From NCBI GenBank assembly GCA_000806155.1, contig JWKX01000007.1:1-64000 (forward strand): a stretch of DNA of 64,000 nt, given 5' to 3'. The position numbers and the translations under genes were made by a program. How positions within the stretch are numbered: position 1 is the first letter of the stretch; the number at the start of each line of letters is the position of its first letter. This document shows, in pieces, positions 60,669 to 64,000 of the stretch. The stretch is from an archaeon GW2011_AR18. GTDB lineage: Archaea; Nanobdellota; Nanobdellia; SCGC-AAA011-G17; GW2011-AR18. The notes under the pieces were generated by a model, which saw only the letters and a list, made by a program, of their open reading frames with translations, made no database searches and was not told the DNA's origin.

Positions 60669-61778
60669 TCATAGTCTCTCTTTTGCAAATTCTTTTATTC
60701 TTTCTAATAAGCTTTTTTTCTCTTCTGTTTTTTTTAATTCTTCAAATAATTTTTTATGTTCTTTGCTTAGTTTTTTTGGTATTATTACATCTGCTATCAC
60801 AAATATATCCCCTCTTCCATATCCATCTAAGTATGGCACCCCTTTTCCTTTTAACCTGAAATTAGTTCCTGATTGTGTTCCTTCTGGTATTTTGATACTT
60901 ACTTCTTTGTCTAATGTAGGAATTTTTATCTCATCTCCTAATACTGCTTGGCTTATTGTTATTGGAACTTCTAATATTAGATCATATTCTTTTCTTTTGA
61001 ATATCTCGCTTGGTTTTACTCTCATTACTACATACAGATCTCCAGGTGTACTTGAACGAACTCCTGCCTCTCCCTCTCTGCTTACCCTTAATTGTGATCC
61101 ATTATCTACCCCTGCTGGTATATTGATCTTTATTGTTCTCTGTTGTTTTGTTCTTCCTGTTCCTTTGCATTGCTTGCATGGATCACTCACTGTTTTTCCC
61201 TCTCCATGACATGTTGTGCATGCTGTTACTTGTGCAAATGTTCCAAATGGTGTTCTTTTTGCTATTCTTACCTGTCCTGCTCCTTTGCAAGTATCACAAG
61301 TTTCATAATCTCCGCTTTCACTTCCTGTTCCTTCGCAGTTTTCACACTCTGTTAATTTTTCTACATGTATCTCTTTCTGTGTTCCTAATACTGCCTCTTC
61401 AAAATTTAGATACATATCATAGCGTAAATCATTTCCTTTTTTTTGTCTTCTTCCACTTCTTCCTCCGAAGAACATCTCAAATGGATCTCCTCCAAATACA
61501 TCTCCAAATATATCATTTACATCAAATCCTCTGAATATATCATCTTGTGAATATCTCTGTTGGAATCCTCCCTCTCCGTATTGGTCATATTGTGTTTTCT
61601 TTGTATCATCTGATAATACTGCGTATGCTTCAGAAATCTTCTTGAATTTTTCAGATGCTCCCTCTTCCTTGCTTACATCTGGGTGATACTTTTTAGCTAA
61701 TGTTTTGTAAGCTTTTTTTATTTCCTCTTTTGAAGAACTCTTGCTTACTCCTAGTAAACTATAGTAATCTTCTGCCAT
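60669..61778 (-). CDS. dnaJ: Chaperone DnaJ
   Basis: A 369-residue class I J-protein. J domain with [21 protein letters not shown] and the HPD motif at 37-39; a Gly/Phe-rich stretch; four zinc repeats ([32 protein letters not shown]); then the C-terminal substrate domains. It stimulates DnaK. It follows dnaK by 34 bases on the same strand and is the last gene of the operon. Confidence 0.95.
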   Translation of the reverse strand: MAEDYYSLLGVSKSSSKEEIKKAYKTLAKKYHPDVSKEEGASEKFKKISEAYAVLSDDTKKTQYDQYGEGGFQQRYSQDDIFRGFDVNDIFGDVFGGDPFEMFFGGRSGRRQKKGNDLRYDMYLNFEEAVLGTQKEIHVEKLTECENCEGTGSESGDYETCDTCKGAGQVRIAKRTPFGTFAQVTACTTCHGEGKTVSDPCKQCKGTGRTKQQRTIKINIPAGVDNGSQLRVSREGEAGVRSSTPGDLYVVMRVKPSEIFKRKEYDLILEVPITISQAVLGDEIKIPTLDKEVSIKIPEGTQSGTNFRLKGKGVPYLDGYGRGDIFVIADVIIPKKLSKEHKKLFEELKKTEEKKSLLERIKEFAKERL

Positions 61779-61812
61779 GATTATTAAAAAAATAAAAATT
61801 TATAATGAGGTT

Positions 61813-63642
61813 TTACTTTTCCTCATCATTTATTACTTCTGCATCTACAACTTTGTCTTTTTTCTTTCCGCTTACTTCGTGGTCTTTTGCTTTCTCTTCT
61901 TGCTTCATTGCTTCTTGATAAAGTTTTGCAGACATTTCATGTAATTTCTTATTTACATCTTCCATCTTTCTTTTCAACATTCCTGTCTCATTATTTTTTA
62001 TCAAGTCTTTCAGTTCATTCTTGTCTCTTTCAATATCAGCAAGTTGTGTCTTATCGACTTTTGATCCAGCATCTTTTACTGCTTTCTCTATTGTGTAGAC
62101 TAGTGCTTCTGCTTCGTTTTTGGTCTCTGCTGCCTCTTTTTTCTTTTTATCTTCTTCAGCATAGTTCTCAGCATCTTTCTGCATCTTCTCTATTTCTCCT
62201 TTGTCTAATTTCTGGTTTGCAGTTATCTTGATGCTTTGTTCTTTTCCTGTTCCCATATCTTTTGCATGTACACTTACTATTCCGTTTGCATCTATATCAA
62301 ATGTTACCTCAATCTGTGGTACTCCTCTCTGTGATGGTGGTATTCCTACTAAATCAAATTTACCTAGTGCTTTGTTATCAGCAGCCATCTCTCTCTCTCC
62401 TTGTAGTACATTTATTGTTACAGCTGATTGGTTATCCTCTGCTGTACTGAAGGATTGAGATTTCTTTGTTGGTATTGTTGTGTTTCTTGGTATTAATGGA
62501 GTTCTTATCCCGCCTAGTGTTTCTATTCCTAGTGTTAATGGTGTTACATCTAATAATAAGATGTCTTTTACCTCTCCTCCTAATACTCCTGCCTGTACTG
62601 CTGCTCCTAGAGCTACACATTCCATTGGGTCTATTCCCCTTTCTGCTTTTCTGTTTAATGTGTCTTCTACAAACTTTCTTACCATTGGCATTCTTGTTGG
62701 TCCACCGACTAAGATTATTTTATCAATAGCATTTATCTCAACTTTTGCATCTTTTATTGCTTGCATTAATGGTTTCTTGCATCTTGATACTATCGGCTCC
62801 ATTAGTTCTTCTAATTTTGCTCTTGTCATTTTCATCTGCAAGTTATTTGAACCGTTGATGAATGGTAAATTTATTTCAGTTTCCATCATTGTGCTTAGTT
62901 CTATCTTTGATCTCTCAGCTGCCTCTCTTACTCTCTGTACAGCTGTCTTGTCTTCATTTAGATCTATTCCGCTCTCTTTCTGGAATTCTTTTAATATGAA
63001 ATTCATTAATACTAAATCCATATCAGTTCCACCTAATTGTGTGTCTCCTGATGTTGATTTTACTTCGAAGATTCCATCTCCTAATTCCATTATTGTTACA
63101 TCTAGTGTTCCTCCACCTAGATCAAATACTAAAATTTTAGATTCTTTGTCTTGCTTGTCTATTCCGTAAGCTAGTGATGCTGCTGTTGGTTCATTTACAA
63201 TTCTTATTACTTCCAATCCAGCTATCTGTCCTGCATCTTTTGTTGCTTGTCTTTGATTGTCATCGAAGTATGCTGGTACTGTGATTACTGCTTTCTCTAC
63301 TTTTTCTCCTAAGAATTCTTCTGCATCTTTCTTTATCTTTTGTAATATGAAAGCTGAGATCTGTTGTGGTGTGAATCTTTTTCCTCTAATATCATAAGTG
63401 TATCCAGTTCCCATCTTTCTTTTTGCAGCCATTATTGTCCCTTCTGGGTTTGATACTGCTTGACGTCTTGCTGGCTCTCCAACTAACATCTGTCCGTCTT
63501 TTGTTAATCCTACTACACTTGGGAATGCTTTTCCGTATAATGATGTTCCCTCTGCACTTGGTACTATTACTGGTCTTCCAGCCTGCATTACTGCTGCTGC
63601 TGAATTGCTGGTCCCCAAATCTATCCCTATTATTTTACTCAT
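61813..63642 (-). CDS. dnaK: Chaperone DnaK (Hsp70)
   Basis: A 609-residue Hsp70. The ATPase starts [19 protein letters not shown] and includes [47 protein letters not shown] and [14 protein letters not shown]; the substrate domain and helical lid ([16 protein letters not shown]) follow, ending in a charged tail. It folds proteins with DnaJ and GrpE. A GGGGGT ribosome-binding site lies about nine bases before the ATG, inside the preceding microORF. Hsp70 in archaea came from bacteria. Confidence 0.96.
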   Translation of the reverse strand: MSKIIGIDLGTSNSAAAVMQAGRPVIVPSAEGTSLYGKAFPSVVGLTKDGQMLVGEPARRQAVSNPEGTIMAAKRKMGTGYTYDIRGKRFTPQQISAFILQKIKKDAEEFLGEKVEKAVITVPAYFDDNQRQATKDAGQIAGLEVIRIVNEPTAASLAYGIDKQDKESKILVFDLGGGTLDVTIMELGDGIFEVKSTSGDTQLGGTDMDLVLMNFILKEFQKESGIDLNEDKTAVQRVREAAERSKIELSTMMETEINLPFINGSNNLQMKMTRAKLEELMEPIVSRCKKPLMQAIKDAKVEINAIDKIILVGGPTRMPMVRKFVEDTLNRKAERGIDPMECVALGAAVQAGVLGGEVKDILLLDVTPLTLGIETLGGIRTPLIPRNTTIPTKKSQSFSTAEDNQSAVTINVLQGEREMAADNKALGKFDLVGIPPSQRGVPQIEVTFDIDANGIVSVHAKDMGTGKEQSIKITANQKLDKGEIEKMQKDAENYAEEDKKKKEAAETKNEAEALVYTIEKAVKDAGSKVDKTQLADIERDKNELKDLIKNNETGMLKRKMEDVNKKLHEMSAKLYQEAMKQEEKAKDHEVSGKKKDKVVDAEVINDEEK

Positions 63643-63643
63643 T

Positions 63644-63796
63644 TTAAATACCCCCGTATCCTATTGTTGATTTAACATAACTTACTTTATTTGCTGATCT
63701 TAATGAATCATATCCACCTTTCATCTTTGCATACATTTCACCTGTATTTGCTGAGTATGCTGAATGGTTGCTGTTACATTGGTCTGCACTGCACAT
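63644..63796 (-). CDS. 50-residue microprotein between grpE and dnaK
   Basis: A short ORF starting [19 protein letters not shown] and ending TIGYGGI. A strong GGAGG site lies eight bases before its ATG, and its stop is one base from the dnaK start, so it sits exactly in the grpE-dnaK slot and is probably translated in this operon. It has two Cys (2 and 7) and is Ser/Tyr/Gly-rich with no known domain. Function unknown; a role with DnaK is only a guess from location. Confidence 0.6.
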   Translation of the reverse strand: MCSADQCNSNHSAYSANTGEMYAKMKGGYDSLRSANKVSYVKSTIGYGGI

Positions 63797-63797
63797 T

Positions 63798-64000
63798 TTA
63801 CTTTTCCTCCTTCTTGCTGACTATTACTTTACTTGTTCTTAGTACCTTGTCATGCATTGTGTATCCTTTTTGTAATTCTTCTATTACCATGTCATCTTTT
63901 TCTCCATTTCTTAAGTCTATAATCTCATGTTTGAATGGATCGAATTTGTTTCCTTTTGCGTTTATTTGTTTTATTCCTTCCTCTTCTAATATTTTGAATA
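63798..64000 (-). CDS. grpE: Nucleotide exchange factor GrpE (3' part only)
   Basis: The last 67 codons of grpE; the gene runs off the right edge. The sequence FKILEEEGIKQIN, FDPFKHE and the conserved end LQKGYTMHDKVLRTSKVIVSKK are typical of the GrpE beta-domain that binds DnaK. It is the first visible gene of the grpE-microORF-dnaK-dnaJ operon. One base separates its stop from the ATG of the microORF. Confidence 0.9.
   Translation of the reverse strand, partial: FKILEEEGIKQINAKGNKFDPFKHEIIDLRNGEKDDMVIEELQKGYTMHDKVLRTSKVIVSKKEEK

Overview
The window is AT-rich DNA packed with short genes on both strands. It reads as an archaeal chromosome, most likely from a DPANN-type lineage (Woesearchaeota/Pacearchaeota-like). 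The archaeal markers are deoxyhypusine synthase, ABCE1, tRNA C56 2'-O-methyltransferase Trm56, family B DNA polymerase, DacZ-type diadenylate cyclase and BHB-type tRNA introns. Many start codons lie about 25-28 bases after a TATA box, as in leaderless mRNAs. Bacterial-looking genes are mixed in: GrpE/DnaK/DnaJ, LemA/HtpX, NrdR, a bacterial-type tRNA-guanine transglycosylase, and ThyX- and Dcd-like enzymes. The lineage call is an inference.

Layout. 1-2.5 kb: the start of a lipoprotein gene, then a four-gene block (including a membrane-anchored PD-(D/E)XK nuclease) bounded by inverted repeats. 2.5-11.4 kb: a truncated sulfur-carrier ORF, a heptad-repeat protein, a TtuA/Ncs6-like thiolase, a methyltransferase, c-di-AMP synthase, an intron-bearing tRNA-Arg, small membrane proteins, TGT, a hydrolase, a DsbB-like protein, a non-coding hairpin region, and a LAGLIDADG gene running into an intron-bearing tRNA-Gly. 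11.4-32 kb: P-type ATPase, a large PKD surface protein, Trm56, adenylate kinase, tRNA-Thr(GGU) with an intron, PolB, deoxyhypusine synthase, glycosyltransferases, a radical SAM protein, IMP dehydrogenase and an ITPase-type enzyme. 32-37 kb: an orphan tRNA 5' half with its own TATA box, a U32/ferredoxin pair, an NTPase, a pirin and an FMN-reductase cluster divergent from a PadR regulator, tRNA-Thr(CGU), and a VapBC pair. 37-48 kb: ABCE1, then a deoxynucleotide cluster (thymidylate kinase, double ThyX-like protein, long Dcd, NrdR, class II ribonucleotide reductase, thioredoxin). 48-64 kb: accessory and envelope genes, a second VapBC pair, a broken htpX with lemA, a DUF2207 protein, and the grpE-microORF-dnaK-dnaJ operon running off the right end.

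The most striking system is in the deoxynucleotide cluster. The class II ribonucleotide reductase and the thioredoxin directly downstream, its likely reductant, both contain inteins, and in each the +1 residue is the host protein's own catalytic cysteine. Neither enzyme can work before splicing, so dNTP synthesis would depend on two protein-splicing events. The operon is also preceded by two NrdR-box-like sites 32 bp apart. A second theme is disruption of tRNA genes: three of the four complete tRNAs carry BHB-type introns, two of them carry a 31-nt intron at the same T-arm site (53/54), and one tRNA survives only as a promoter-bearing 5' half.
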